From contig NZ_BBMB01000005.1 of NCBI RefSeq assembly GCF_000971235.1, positions 174,667 to 238,666 on the forward strand: a stretch of 64,000 nt of DNA, given 5' to 3'. Shown piece after piece: positions 1 through 10,629 of the stretch. Below the pieces are notes generated by a model that saw nothing but the letters and a program-made list of their open reading frames with translations, was not told the origin of the DNA and ran no database searches. The DNA comes from Demequina subtropica. GTDB taxonomy: Bacteria > Actinomycetota > Actinomycetes > Actinomycetales > Demequinaceae. A program made the translations under genes and the position numbers. Position 1 is the first letter of the stretch; the number at the start of each line of letters is the position of its first letter.

Positions 1-2153
<2,153 letters not shown>

Positions 2154-2177
2154 GCCGGACCTCCGTGGGGACCCGCG

Positions 2178-2828
2178 CTACCGCACGCGCGGCGACGGCA
2201 CCGCGCGGCCCACGCCGTGCCGCGGCTCCACCACGAGCACCGGCACGTCGCTGTGGTGCACCAGATGGTCTGAGACGGTCCCGAGCACGCGCCGGGAGAG
2301 CCCGTGACCCCGCCGCCCGACCACCAGCAGGTCGACGTCGTTGTCCGCGGCGCACCGCAGCAGCGCCTCCCCCGGCGGCCCGGCGAGCACCTCGATGTTG
2401 ACCGGGGCGTCCGGCGCGAGGGCCCGCGCGCGCTCGAGGTGCGCCGAGGCCGCCTCCATGTCCTCGGGCTCCTCGGGGTCGGTGGCGTCGTATCCCACCA
2501 CCTCGGCGAGCACCACCTGCCCGCATCGGTCGCCCATCGCCGCCATCGCGAGCTCGAGGGCGCGCTCCGCCTCCGGAGATCCGTCGACGCCCACGAGCAC
2601 CCGGAGCCCCGGGCTCGCGTCGCGCGACGCGGGCGGGCCGTCCGGCGACGCATCGGCCACGCGAGGCGTGCGCTCGACCCGCTCGAGCGCCATCGGCACG
2701 AACAAGGGACCCAGCGCGATCGCGACGACGATCCAGCGACGGTCGTGCCCGCGGCGCACCATCCACGCACCGGTGATGACCCCGGTGCCGACCCACACCG
2801 CGGCCGCGATCAGTGGCCATGCGTCCAC
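2178..2828 (-). CDS. Universal stress protein with two N-terminal membrane segments
   Basis: 216 residues with a GTG start. Residues about 4-26 and 30-48 are hydrophobic and look like two membrane helices, which is unusual for the family. From about residue 75 comes a UspA fold (LRVLVGVDGSPEAERALELA) ending with GRRGHG-(9)-GTVSDHLVHHSDVPVLVV, the ATP-binding G-x2-G-x9-G-S/T type signature. It sits just upstream of the cation ATPase on the same strand, which suggests a membrane-tethered stress or nucleotide sensor linked to ion transport (inference). No promoter is obvious in the 110 bp between it and the divergent yaaA gene. Confidence 0.88.
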   Translation of the reverse strand: MDAWPLIAAAVWVGTGVITGAWMVRRGHDRRWIVVAIALGPLFVPMALERVERTPRVADASPDGPPASRDASPGLRVLVGVDGSPEAERALELAMAAMGDRCGQVVLAEVVGYDATDPEEPEDMEAASAHLERARALAPDAPVNIEVLAGPPGEALLRCAADNDVDLLVVGRRGHGLSRRVLGTVSDHLVHHSDVPVLVVEPRHGVGRAVPSPRVR

Positions 2829-2940
2829 CTCTCCACACTATGCCGATCCATGCGATGCCGAGCGCCCAGCGTCCGCCGTACGCCGGGCCTGCGACCTCCG
2901 TCGGGGGGACCGGTGCCGCGCAGCCCCTACCCTTGTCCCC

Positions 2941-3714
2941 GTGCTGATCCTGCTCCCGCCCTCCGAGGGCAAGACCGCTCCCCCGTCCGGCGGCCCCGTC
3001 GACCTGACCACGCTCTCCCACCCCGAGCTGGCGGACGCCCGCCGCCGCGTGGGCGATGCGCTCGCGAAGGTCAGCGGCCAGCGCAACGCGATGGACGTCC
3101 TCGGCGTGGGCGCCTCCCTCACGGCCGAGGTCGAGCGCAACCGCACCGTGTGGGACAACGCCAGCGCCCCGGCGGGCCAGGTGTACACCGGCGTCCTCTA
3201 CGACGCGGCCGGCATGGCCGCGTGGGATGCCGCGACGCTCGACAAGGCGGCCGGCAGCGTGCGCATCGTGTCCGCGCTCTGGGGCGCCGTCTCCCCCGCC
3301 GACCGCATCCCCGCCTACCGCCTCAGCATGGGCACCACCCTGGGCCGCCTCGGCGGCCTCGCCACGTACTGGAAGAAGCACCTGCCGGCCGAGCTCGACG
3401 CCCTCGCGGACGGCGGCCTGGTCATCGACTGCCGCAGCGCGTCCTACGTCGCCGCCTACAAGCCTGCGGACACCGCCTGGGTGAGCGTGAGCGTCCAGCG
3501 CGAGCTGAACGGCAAGCGGGCGGTGGTGAGCCACATGGCCAAGCACACGCGCGGCCTCCTCGCGGCGCACCTCGTGAGGGACGATGCGCGGCCCGGGTCC
3601 GCGCAGGACCTCGCCGACGCCGCGGCCGGGATGATCGGCGAGGCGCTCGTCGACGTCACCCTCACCCCCAAGGCGAAGGGCCCGGACGAGCTCACGCTCG
3701 TGATCGCGGGCTAG
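2941..3714 (+). CDS. yaaA: Peroxide stress protein YaaA (DUF328/UPF0246)
   Basis: 257 residues, close to the usual 258 of the family. It begins MLILLPPSEGKT, the hallmark YaaA start, and contains YTGVLYDA, ALWGAVSP, DRIPAYRLSM and the C-terminal signature AVVSHMAKHTRGLLAAHLV. In E. coli YaaA limits intracellular iron during peroxide stress; the same role here is family inference. The GTG at 2941 is chosen because homology begins exactly there. The open frame extends far upstream but has no related sequence. There is no clear Shine-Dalgarno, so the message may be leaderless. Confidence 0.92.
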   Translation: MLILLPPSEGKTAPPSGGPVDLTTLSHPELADARRRVGDALAKVSGQRNAMDVLGVGASLTAEVERNRTVWDNASAPAGQVYTGVLYDAAGMAAWDAATLDKAAGSVRIVSALWGAVSPADRIPAYRLSMGTTLGRLGGLATYWKKHLPAELDALADGGLVIDCRSASYVAAYKPADTAWVSVSVQRELNGKRAVVSHMAKHTRGLLAAHLVRDDARPGSAQDLADAAAGMIGEALVDVTLTPKAKGPDELTLVIAG

Positions 3715-3739
3715 CCTCGAACCCTGGAGAGGAGCCACC

Positions 3740-4915
3740 ATGCAGCTCTCGCAGCGGGCCGGCACCGTCGAGCCCTTCCACGCGATGGCGTTCAGCGACA
3801 TCGCCGCCGGGATCGAGCGTTCCGGGCATCGCGTGGTCCGTCTCAACCTCGGCGAACCGGACTTCGGAGCGCCGGCCGCGGTGCGGCTCGCGATGATCGA
3901 TGCGATGGACGGGCGCCCGCTCCCCTACACCTCGGCGCTCGGCACGCGCGCGCTGCGCGAGCGCCTGTCCTGGTTCTACCGGACCCGCCACGGCGTGGAC
4001 GTCGACCCGGCGCGCATCGCGGTGACGATGGGCGGCTCCGCGGCGCTCGACCTCGCGGTCGCCGCGACCGTGGATGCCGGCACGGACGTCCTCATGGCCG
4101 ACCCGTCGTATCCGTGCAACCGGCAGATCGTCACCACGTTCGGCGGCAATCCCGTCACCGTCCCGACGTCTGCACGGACCGGCTTCCAGCTCACCGCGGA
4201 CCTGGTGCGGGACGCGTGGACGCCGAGGACGCGCGCCGTGATGATCGCGTCGCCGTCGAACCCGACGGGGACCTCGCTGTCCGCGGCGACGCTCGCGTCC
4301 GTCTGCGCCGTCGCGCGTGACCGTGGCGCATGGCGCATCGTCGACGAGATCTACCTGGACCTCGCGGACGTCGACCGGGCAGGGCGCCGCCCGCGCAGCG
4401 TCCTCGCATGGGACCCCGACGCGATCGTGGTCAACTCCTTCTCCAAGTCCTTCGGCATGACGGGGTGGCGCCTGGGCTGGTCCGTGCTGCCCGAGGCGCT
4501 GGTCGACCCCGTCGAGCGGCTCGCGACGAACATGTTCCTCAGCCCGTCCGCGCCGGTGCAGCACGCCGCGCTCGCGTGCTTCACGCCGGGCTCGCTCGCC
4601 GAGGCCGAGGAGCGCCGGCTCGAGCTGCTCGCGCGCCGCGCGCTCATGCTCGACGGCCTCGCGCGCATCGGCCTCCCCGTGGCGTGCCCGCCCGACGGCG
4701 CCTTCTACGCGTTCGCGGACGTCTCCTCCACCGGCCTCGACGCGTGGACCTTCGCGGACCGCGCCCTGCGCGAGGCGCACGTCGCGATCACGCCGGGCCG
4801 CGACTTCGGCGCCACCCACGCCGACACGCACGTCCGGCTGTCCTACGCCGCGTCCCGCGAGGCCATCCTCGAGGGCATCGAGCGGCTCGGCAGGTTCGTC
4901 GCGTCGCTCAGGTGA
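3740..4915 (+). CDS. Pyridoxal-phosphate aminotransferase, class I/II
   Basis: 391 residues, fold-type I. Visible motifs are the substrate-binding start LNLGEPDFG, YTSALGTRALRERL, MGGSAALD, ADPSYPCNRQ, SPSNPTGT, DEIYLDL and NSFSKSFGMTGWRLGW with the Schiff-base lysine at about 236, then RLSYAASREAILEGIERL. GGAGAGGAG lies 6-14 nt before the ATG. It follows yaaA by 25 nt and may be cotranscribed with it. The substrate cannot be read from sequence; aspartate/alanine-type transaminases are the nearest general match. The 3' end overlaps the convergent SDR gene by 8 bp. Confidence 0.9.
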   Translation: MQLSQRAGTVEPFHAMAFSDIAAGIERSGHRVVRLNLGEPDFGAPAAVRLAMIDAMDGRPLPYTSALGTRALRERLSWFYRTRHGVDVDPARIAVTMGGSAALDLAVAATVDAGTDVLMADPSYPCNRQIVTTFGGNPVTVPTSARTGFQLTADLVRDAWTPRTRAVMIASPSNPTGTSLSAATLASVCAVARDRGAWRIVDEIYLDLADVDRAGRRPRSVLAWDPDAIVVNSFSKSFGMTGWRLGWSVLPEALVDPVERLATNMFLSPSAPVQHAALACFTPGSLAEAEERRLELLARRALMLDGLARIGLPVACPPDGAFYAFADVSSTGLDAWTFADRALREAHVAITPGRDFGATHADTHVRLSYAASREAILEGIERLGRFVASLR

Positions 4916-5693
4916 GCGAGTAGCCACCGTCCACCGCGATGGTCTGGCCCGTGATGAACGTGCTCGTCATGAGGAACAGGTAGGCGCGCGCGACCTCGCG
5001 GATGTCCGCGGTGCGGCCCAGGGGGATGCGCGACTCCATCTCCTTGCGCATCGCGACCACGTCCGCGTCCGAGTGGTGGCGCCACAGCGGCGTCTGCGTC
5101 CAGGTCGGGGCGACCGCGTTGACGCGCAGGCGCGGCGCGAGCAGCACGGCCTTCTCGCGCACCAGCTCCTCGATCTCGGCGTTGCCCGTGACGGCGGCAA
5201 CGCCGTCGTGCTCACCCGGCCGCCGCGTCGAGCCCGCCGTCAGCACGAACGACCCGCCGTCGCGCACGCTGTGCGCGAGCACCTCCATGAGCAGGCGGTT
5301 GTCCTCGACCTTGCGCGCCGCCACCTGGCGGAACGTCTCGTCGTCGACCTCCGGGACGTCGTCGGCGAGCCGCCCCCCGAGGGTCGAGACCACGTGGTCG
5401 ACCATCCCGACGGCCTCGACCAGGCTGGTGCGGCCGCGGTCGTCGCTCACATCGATCGCGAGCGCGCTCGCCTTCCCGTGCGCGAGCGCGCCCGCCTCCT
5501 GAGAGGTCGCATGCGCCTTGGCGCTGTCGCGGCCGACCACGATGACGTCGGCGCCCGAGATCGCGGCGTCGAGCGCCACCTGGCGGCCGAACCCTGAGGA
5601 TCCCCCGACCACGAGCACGCGCTTCCCGTCGAGCGAGTGGCGGGCCACGATCGGGTCCTCGTAGCTGGACGGCGGCTTCGGCGCGGGCGTCAT
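4908..5693 (-). CDS. SDR-family protein lacking the YxxxK catalytic pair
   Basis: 261 residues from the second of two consecutive ATG codons; AAGGAG lies 5 nt before this one and only 2 nt before the first (5696). The Rossmann start VLVVGGSSGFGRQVALDAA and VIVVGR (NADP-type arginine) are intact, as are the AGS serine region and LRVNAVAPTWTQTPLW. Aligning to RVNAVAP, the place of the usual YxxxK reads AVTGN, so both the catalytic tyrosine and lysine appear replaced. It ends with the SDR tail TGQTIAVDGGYSLT. It could be a nucleotide-binding regulator or use a different mechanism. The longer frame to 5831 overlaps the divergent FNT gene and is unlikely. Confidence 0.85.
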   Translation of the reverse strand: MTPAPKPPSSYEDPIVARHSLDGKRVLVVGGSSGFGRQVALDAAISGADVIVVGRDSAKAHATSQEAGALAHGKASALAIDVSDDRGRTSLVEAVGMVDHVVSTLGGRLADDVPEVDDETFRQVAARKVEDNRLLMEVLAHSVRDGGSFVLTAGSTRRPGEHDGVAAVTGNAEIEELVREKAVLLAPRLRVNAVAPTWTQTPLWRHHSDADVVAMRKEMESRIPLGRTADIREVARAYLFLMTSTFITGQTIAVDGGYSLT

Positions 5694-5812
5694 CATCACT
5701 CCTTCTGTCAGGATCCCCCCATGCAACGTCCGGCGCGACCCGCAGGCTTCCCCGCGCCTCGCCACGGCTGAGGTCCCGCGCCGTCGACCCTGGTCTGTGG
5801 GAGCCTGGGGCC

Positions 5813-6664
5813 ATGAGCGATCAGAGCGCACTGTTCCCGGGCAAGCAGTTCATCTCGACGGTCTTGGACGCGCTCGAGACCAAGACCGCGATGAGCGGCG
5901 GCCTCGCACGCGTCTACCTCATGCGTGCCGCGATGGCCGGCGTGATCATCGGCCTGATGTACCTCACCAACTTCGCCGTCGTCGCCGCGTTCGCCAGCTT
6001 CGGCGATGGCGGCCTCACCAGCATCGGCAAGATCCTGGGCGCCCTGATCTTCGGCTTCGCCCTGGTGTTCATCTACTACTCGAAGTCCGAGCTGCTGACC
6101 TCGAACATGATGGTCGTCACGGTCGGCTGGTACCACCGCCGCGTCAACGCGCTCCGCGGCCTGCGCATCCTCGCGATGTGCTACCTGGGCAACTTCATCG
6201 GCGGCCTCGCGATCGCCGTGCTCGTGCACTTCTCAAGCATCCTCGACGGCGGCGCCGGGGAGCAGTTCGACGCGACCATCGAGCACAAGCTCGCCTACCT
6301 CTCCGAGGGGGCGGCCGGGTGGGGCGACCTCTTCGTGCGCGCGATCCTGTGCAACTTCATGATCAACCTCGCGATGATCCTGGTCTACAACGGCATGATC
6401 AAGGATGATCTCACCAAGGCGATCGCGATGATCATGAGCGTGTTCGTCTTCGCGTTCGTGGGCTTCGAGCACTCGGTGGCCAACACCGTCGCCTTCACCG
6501 TCGCGGCCCTCCAGGGCGGCCTCGACTGGGGACCCGCGCTCGGGAACCTGGCCATCGCGCTGGTGGGCAACTTCATCGGCGGCGGGCTGCTCATCGGCTG
6601 GTACTACGCTTACGCCAACGACGACCGCAAGTACCTGCGCAAGCAGCTCGCGCGCGACGTCTAG
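5813..6664 (+). CDS. Formate/nitrite transporter (FNT) family channel
   Basis: 283 residues with six hydrophobic segments. FNT signatures are present: SELLTSNMMVVTVG in the first pore half, CYLGNFIGG, then CNFMINLAMILV and the conserved GFEHSVANTV with the central pore histidine, then GNLAIALVGNFIGGGLL. The family forms pentameric channels for small monovalent anions such as formate, nitrite or hydrosulfide; which one applies here is not visible. The ATG at 5813 is supported by family length. It is divergent from the SDR gene, with about 120 bp of shared promoter region between them. Confidence 0.92.
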   Translation: MSDQSALFPGKQFISTVLDALETKTAMSGGLARVYLMRAAMAGVIIGLMYLTNFAVVAAFASFGDGGLTSIGKILGALIFGFALVFIYYSKSELLTSNMMVVTVGWYHRRVNALRGLRILAMCYLGNFIGGLAIAVLVHFSSILDGGAGEQFDATIEHKLAYLSEGAAGWGDLFVRAILCNFMINLAMILVYNGMIKDDLTKAIAMIMSVFVFAFVGFEHSVANTVAFTVAALQGGLDWGPALGNLAIALVGNFIGGGLLIGWYYAYANDDRKYLRKQLARDV

Positions 6665-6674
6665 CCGCGCCGGT

Positions 6675-7022
6675 CTACACCGCCAAGGCGAGCCGCACCC
6701 CGTCACTCACCGCACGCATCACGTGGCTGGGCAGGTGTCCCACCGCGAACGGATCAACGAACTCCCGCCCCACCGGCCCCACCTGCGACACCACCGCGAT
6801 CGAGTCGCGGTCGAGCCCGCTCGCCGCGCGCGCGACCCGCACGTTGCCGGGGAAATCACCGAGATCGACGTTCGAGGTGAGCGGCACCACCAGCACGGTC
6901 GCGATGGCGGTGGCCAGCAGCCAGTCGGCCTGGAACACCACCGCCGGGCGCCTCTTCGCCGGCTCGGAGCCGCGCGGCGACCCGAAATCGACCCACACCA
7001 CGTCACCTCGAGCGATCACCAC
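6675..7022 (-). CDS. mazF: MazF/PemK-type mRNA interferase toxin
   Basis: 115 residues with a GTG start. It has the PemK/MazF fold signatures: IARGDVVWVDFG at the N-terminus, KRRPAVVFQ with the catalytic arginine region, VVPLTSN with the Ser/Thr region, and SQVGPVGREF. Toxins of this family cut RNA at short sequences; the target here is unknown. Its first 7 bp overlap the end of the antitoxin gene, so the two are translationally coupled in the usual antitoxin-toxin order. It converges with the FNT gene, 10 bp away. Confidence 0.92.
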   Translation of the reverse strand: MVIARGDVVWVDFGSPRGSEPAKRRPAVVFQADWLLATAIATVLVVPLTSNVDLGDFPGNVRVARAASGLDRDSIAVVSQVGPVGREFVDPFAVGHLPSHVMRAVSDGVRLALAV

Positions 7023-7261
7023 TCGGATCCTTCGAGGACGATGCGCTCGGACTCCCGCAGGAAGGGCGCCTCGAGCGCGCGGACGCCAGCACGCTCGAGG
7101 ACCGAGTTCGCGAGCGCGGTGAGCTCGGAGCCTCCCTCGAGATCATCCGCGAGCCGGCAAGCGGCCACCCGATAGAACTCGGACCGGCTCATGCCGTGCT
7201 GCGCGGCGACCCGTTCGAAGCGCTCGAAGTCACCGTCCGGCAAGGAGATCGCAGTCTTCAC
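7016..7261 (-). CDS. mazE: MazE-like ribbon-helix-helix antitoxin
   Basis: 81 residues with a GTG start. The N-terminus MKTAISLPDGDFERFERVA followed by HGMSRSEFYRVAA matches a ribbon-helix-helix DNA-binding domain. The acidic, less ordered C-terminus (about 45-81) is the expected toxin-neutralising part. It precedes and overlaps mazF. A perfect palindrome 9 nt upstream of the start codon is a good candidate for its own operator. Partner and role follow from the family; neutralisation itself is inference. Confidence 0.88.
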   Translation of the reverse strand: MKTAISLPDGDFERFERVAAQHGMSRSEFYRVAACRLADDLEGGSELTALANSVLERAGVRALEAPFLRESERIVLEGSEW

Positions 7262-7270
7262 AACCTCGAG

Positions 7271-7284
7271 TATAACGAGTTATA
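7271..7284. promoter_or_regulatory. Palindromic operator candidate of mazEF
   Basis: TATAAC-GA-GTTATA, a perfect 6-bp inverted repeat with a 2-bp spacer, 9 nt before the antitoxin start codon. Its A/T richness stands out in this GC-rich DNA, and the minus strand also reads as a possible -10 box. Ribbon-helix-helix antitoxins commonly repress from such sites. Confidence 0.6.
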
Positions 7285-7317
7285 CCGGCAGGTCGTCGAA
7301 GAGATGAGGAATCGACG

Positions 7318-8148
7318 CTACTCGACCGGGACGCCCAGGCAGAGCAGGTGCGTCTCGGCGATCGATCCGTCCTTGCGGGGCCGCACCTGAAGGATGGTCG
7401 ACGATGCGGGAGACGGCCAGATCGCGCCCCAGTGGGAGGCGGGCATGCCCAGCGCGACCCCGACCGTGGACTTGATGGCGACGGCGTGCGAGACCATCGC
7501 GACGGCGCGGGGCACGTCGCGCCCGCCCATGCACTCGGTCGCGTGCCCGCGGGCCAGGTCCGCGACGGCGGCGAACGCCCTCTCGCCGACCTGCGGGATC
7601 GACTCGCCGTCCGGGGCCACGCCCTCGGCACGGCGCCACGCGTGGATCGCGTCGCCGTCGCGCTCGATGATCTCCGGAACGGTGAGCCCCTCCCACGCGC
7701 CGAAGTCGACCTCGCGCAGCCGCTCCTCGGTCTCGACGTGCGCGCCGATGCGGCGGCCGATCGCCGCGGCGGTCTCCTGCGTGCGCACGATGGGCGACGC
7801 GAGCACGCGCGTCACGTGCGGCAGGTGGGTCCACGTGCGCCGGCCGATGCCGTAGAGGAGGTCGGCGGCCTTCGCCGCCTGGATGCGGCCGGCGGAGCTC
7901 AGCGACGGTCCCGGCACTCCCCCGCCGGACATCCGACGGGAGGTCGTCATCTCGGTCACGCCGTGACGGACCAGCACCACGAACAGCGGCGCGACCAGGT
8001 CCTCCTCGTCCGGGGAGAAGGGCGACTGGACGCGCGCGTTCGGGGCGGGAGCGGCGACCTCGGCTCCCGCATCGGCGCCCAGGTCGGTGCCGTCGTCGTA
8101 GCGGTGGCCGTGGTGCGGCACCGCGGGCTCGACCTGGGCGTCGCTCAC
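7318..8148 (-). CDS. Histidine phosphatase family protein (MSMEG_4193-like)
   Basis: 276 residues. The first 55 residues are a low-complexity extension. The phosphoglycerate-mutase-like domain then begins with FVVLVRHGVTE, carrying the catalytic RHG histidine, followed by LSSAGRIQAAKAADLL, ASPIVRTQETA, EERLREVDFGAWEGLTVPEI and the second histidine in AMVSHAVAIKSTV. The GTG start at 8148 overlaps the stop of the upstream zinc-ribbon gene as GTGA, so I prefer it to the much longer open frame. The substrate is unknown. It belongs to one run with the zinc-ribbon and Nif3 genes. Confidence 0.88.
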   Translation of the reverse strand: MSDAQVEPAVPHHGHRYDDGTDLGADAGAEVAAPAPNARVQSPFSPDEEDLVAPLFVVLVRHGVTEMTTSRRMSGGGVPGPSLSSAGRIQAAKAADLLYGIGRRTWTHLPHVTRVLASPIVRTQETAAAIGRRIGAHVETEERLREVDFGAWEGLTVPEIIERDGDAIHAWRRAEGVAPDGESIPQVGERAFAAVADLARGHATECMGGRDVPRAVAMVSHAVAIKSTVGVALGMPASHWGAIWPSPASSTILQVRPRKDGSIAETHLLCLGVPVE

Positions 8149-8882
8149 TTCTTCGCGTCCCGCACTAGGATGCGGCCGCACTCCTCGCACCGCACGATCG
8201 CGTCGGCGGGGCGGTTCTCGATCGCGCGCAGGTCGCCGGGGTTGAGCTGGGTGCGGCACCCGAGGCACTGGCCCTGCGCGAGCGCGGCGGCGCCGATCCC
8301 GCCCTGGGCGTCGCGCAGCTTCTCGTAGAGCGCGACCAGGCCCGCGTCGAGGCCCGCCACCGTGGCGGCGCGCTCGTCGGCGATGGTCGCCAGCTCCGCG
8401 TCGACCTCGCGCCACGCCACGTCGCGCTCCGCCGTGAGCTCGGTGATCTGCGCGCTGATCGCGTCGACCTGCTCCTTCGCGGAGGCGAGCTCCTGCTCGG
8501 CGGTCTCGAGCGCGTCCATGGCCTCGAGCTCGATGTCCTCGAGAGCCTCCTTGCGGCGCGACAGCACCTCGAGCTCCGACTGGAGCGCCTGGAGGTCCTT
8601 CGCGGAGCCCTGGCCGGACTCGAGTCGCGCGGTGTCGCGCGCGGCGCGATCACGCACCGTCTGGACGTCGTCCTCCGCCTTCTGCACCGCGCGCTTGAGG
8701 TCGTTCACCTTGGTGTTCGAGGCGACGCGTGCCTCGTCGAGGTCGGTGAGGCGCCCGGTGAGCTCCTGGATCTGCACGATCACGGGCAGGTGGCCGCGGC
8801 GGTGGCGCGCCTGCTGCGCGCGAAGGTCGAGGTCCTGCACGTCGAGGAGTCGGATCTGGTCTGCTGCGGGTGCGTCGGGCAC
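8145..8882 (-). CDS. Coiled-coil protein with C-terminal C4 zinc ribbon
   Basis: 245 residues. Residues about 30-185 are strongly charged heptad-like coiled coil. The C-terminus has two CxxC knuckles (GQCLGCRTQL and VRCEECGRILV) that form a zinc ribbon, matching a widespread actinobacterial family usually next to Nif3. AAGGAG lies just before the GTG start. The molecular role is not established; a nucleic-acid or protein scaffold is plausible. It lies 17 nt after the Nif3 gene and overlaps the phosphatase gene by 4 bp. Confidence 0.88.
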   Translation of the reverse strand: MPDAPAADQIRLLDVQDLDLRAQQARHRRGHLPVIVQIQELTGRLTDLDEARVASNTKVNDLKRAVQKAEDDVQTVRDRAARDTARLESGQGSAKDLQALQSELEVLSRRKEALEDIELEAMDALETAEQELASAKEQVDAISAQITELTAERDVAWREVDAELATIADERAATVAGLDAGLVALYEKLRDAQGGIGAAALAQGQCLGCRTQLNPGDLRAIENRPADAIVRCEECGRILVRDAKK

Positions 8883-8898
8883 GTGATCTCCTTGCGCG

Positions 8899-9711
8899 TC
8901 AGAAGCGCGCGGTCCAGGGGTCGGTGGTGAGGGTCGAGACGAGGGTGTCGATTCCGGTCGCGTCGCCGAGGTACTCGGCGGCGGCCTCGAGCCACGTCCA
9001 CTCGGATGCGTAGTGTGCCACGTCCACGAGGTACGGCCGACCGTCGCCCAGGAGGGCGGCCTCGCGCGCATCCGAGGTCGGGTGGTGGCGCAGGTCCGCC
9101 GTGAGGTAGACGTCGGCGCCCGCCTCGCGTGCGGCGGCCAGGAACGAGTCCCCCGATCCGCCCACCACGGCCACTGTCTGGACCACGCCGTCGAGGTCGC
9201 CGGCGACGCGCACCCCGTGCGCCGTGGCGGGCAGCACCTCCGCGGCGCGCTCGGCGAAGGCGCGCAGCGTCAGCGGGGCGTCGAGGCGGCCGATGCGGCC
9301 GGTGCCCTGCTCCGCATCGTCCCGCAGCGGGACGAGCGGGAGCGCACCCGAGACGCCGAGCACCGTGGCGAGCGCCTCCGCGACGCCGCTGCCCGCGTGG
9401 TCCGCGTTGGTGTGCGCGTTGTAGAGCGCGATGCCGTTCTCGATGAGCGCGTGGATGACGGCGCCCTTGGGCGTCGCGGCGTTGACCGTGGTCACCCCGC
9501 GCAGGAGCAGCGGGTGATGGGTGACGATGAGGTCGCATCCGGCCTCGATCGCCTCCTGGACCACGGCCATGGTCGGGTCGACCGCGAACAGCGCGCACGT
9601 GACGGGCGCATCGGGCCGGCCCACGGTGAGCCCGTTGACGTCCCAGTCCTCCGCGAGGTCCGGGGGGAAGCGCCTCTCGAGCGCGTCCATCACATCGGCC
9701 ACAGAGGTCAT
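8899..9711 (-). CDS. Nif3-like dinuclear metal centre protein
   Basis: 270 residues. NIF3/DUF34 family signatures are LAEDWDVNGLTVGRPDAPV at the N-terminus, DLIVTHHPLLLRG with the metal-binding histidines, YNAHTNADHAGSG and the C-terminal DVAHYASEW. The family forms hexamers with two metal ions per subunit, and its physiological role is debated (often linked to GTP cyclohydrolase-like chemistry or cofactor metabolism). The ATG at 9711 fits the family start and lies 10 nt after the channel gene's stop. No strong ribosome site is seen, so expression may rely on coupling. Confidence 0.9.
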   Translation of the reverse strand: MTSVADVMDALERRFPPDLAEDWDVNGLTVGRPDAPVTCALFAVDPTMAVVQEAIEAGCDLIVTHHPLLLRGVTTVNAATPKGAVIHALIENGIALYNAHTNADHAGSGVAEALATVLGVSGALPLVPLRDDAEQGTGRIGRLDAPLTLRAFAERAAEVLPATAHGVRVAGDLDGVVQTVAVVGGSGDSFLAAAREAGADVYLTADLRHHPTSDAREAALLGDGRPYLVDVAHYASEWTWLEAAAEYLGDATGIDTLVSTLTTDPWTARF

Positions 9712-9721
9712 GGGAGACAGG

Positions 9722-10573
9722 CTACTCGTTGGGAGGTCGCTCGGACCGCTCACGCCGGCGTCCCGCATCGGCAGCCGGCGGAGCCGTCTGATGAGGCAGT
9801 CCGGACACCCCCTGCGACGGCTGGACCAGGCCGTCGATCTTGGCCTCGAGGGCGTCGATCCGCTCGAGCAGCTGGGTCCGCGTGACCTCCTCGCGCTCCT
9901 GCTCCCGGGCCTCCTCGGCGCCCTGCGTCAGGCTCACGAACCACGCCGCCACCGTCGCGGTGACGATTCCGATGAGGGCGATGCCGATGAGCATGAGAAG
10001 CGTCGCGACCACGCGACCCTCGACCGTCACGGGGGCGAAGTCGCCGTAGCCGACCGTCGTGACGGTCACGAGCGACCACCAGATCGAGTCGCCGAAGTTG
10101 ACGATCTGCGCGCCCTCGTGCCCCCGTTCGGCGTCGAGCATCGCCACCGCCGAGATCCACAGCAGGAGGAGCACCGCGATGACCACCGCCTGCGTGGACT
10201 TCACCACGCCCTTGCGGCTCGCGAGCATCGTCCCCGAGGCGAAGACCGAGAGGATCTTGAGCGGCCGCGCCGCGGGGATGATCACGGCGACCACGTCGAG
10301 CGGGTGGGTGAGGAGGAACCGCCAGCGCTGCTCGTGGAGCGCGACCCGGATGAGCAGGTCGACGAGGAAGATCAGCCACACCAGGCCCTGGATCGTGAGC
10401 AGCGTCGCGCGGACGCTGCCGGGCAGGTGCTCGCGGAACGCGATGCGTGCCGACCACACCACCAGGAAGACGAAGGCGAGCACGGCCATGGCGCCGTCGG
10501 CGCGCTTGGCGAAGGCCTCGTACCTCTGGCCCTTCTTCAGCCCGCCCTCGTGCTCATCGAGCTCGAACGACAC
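9722..10573 (-). CDS. Voltage-gated-like potassium channel
   Basis: 283 residues with a GTG start. A K+ selectivity filter TVGYGD lies at about 173-178 inside TVTTVGYGDFAPVT, preceded by the pore helix NFGDSIWWSLV. Upstream are hydrophobic segments near 29-46, 57-76 and 128-146, and the region ARPLKILSVFASGTMLASRKG resembles an S4 type segment with few charges. After the last helix comes a charged coiled coil (about 214-247) and a disordered tail rich in Arg and Pro. The fold fits a six-helix voltage-gated-like channel. It precedes Nif3 closely, which may be a positional accident. Confidence 0.88.
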   Translation of the reverse strand: MSFELDEHEGGLKKGQRYEAFAKRADGAMAVLAFVFLVVWSARIAFREHLPGSVRATLLTIQGLVWLIFLVDLLIRVALHEQRWRFLLTHPLDVVAVIIPAARPLKILSVFASGTMLASRKGVVKSTQAVVIAVLLLLWISAVAMLDAERGHEGAQIVNFGDSIWWSLVTVTTVGYGDFAPVTVEGRVVATLLMLIGIALIGIVTATVAAWFVSLTQGAEEAREQEREEVTRTQLLERIDALEAKIDGLVQPSQGVSGLPHQTAPPAADAGRRRERSERPPNE

Positions 10574-10629
10574 GTGCGGCTCCCCTCGTCAGGTGTCCCG
10601 GCTGGTTCGAGGCTAGCGCGCGACGACGC

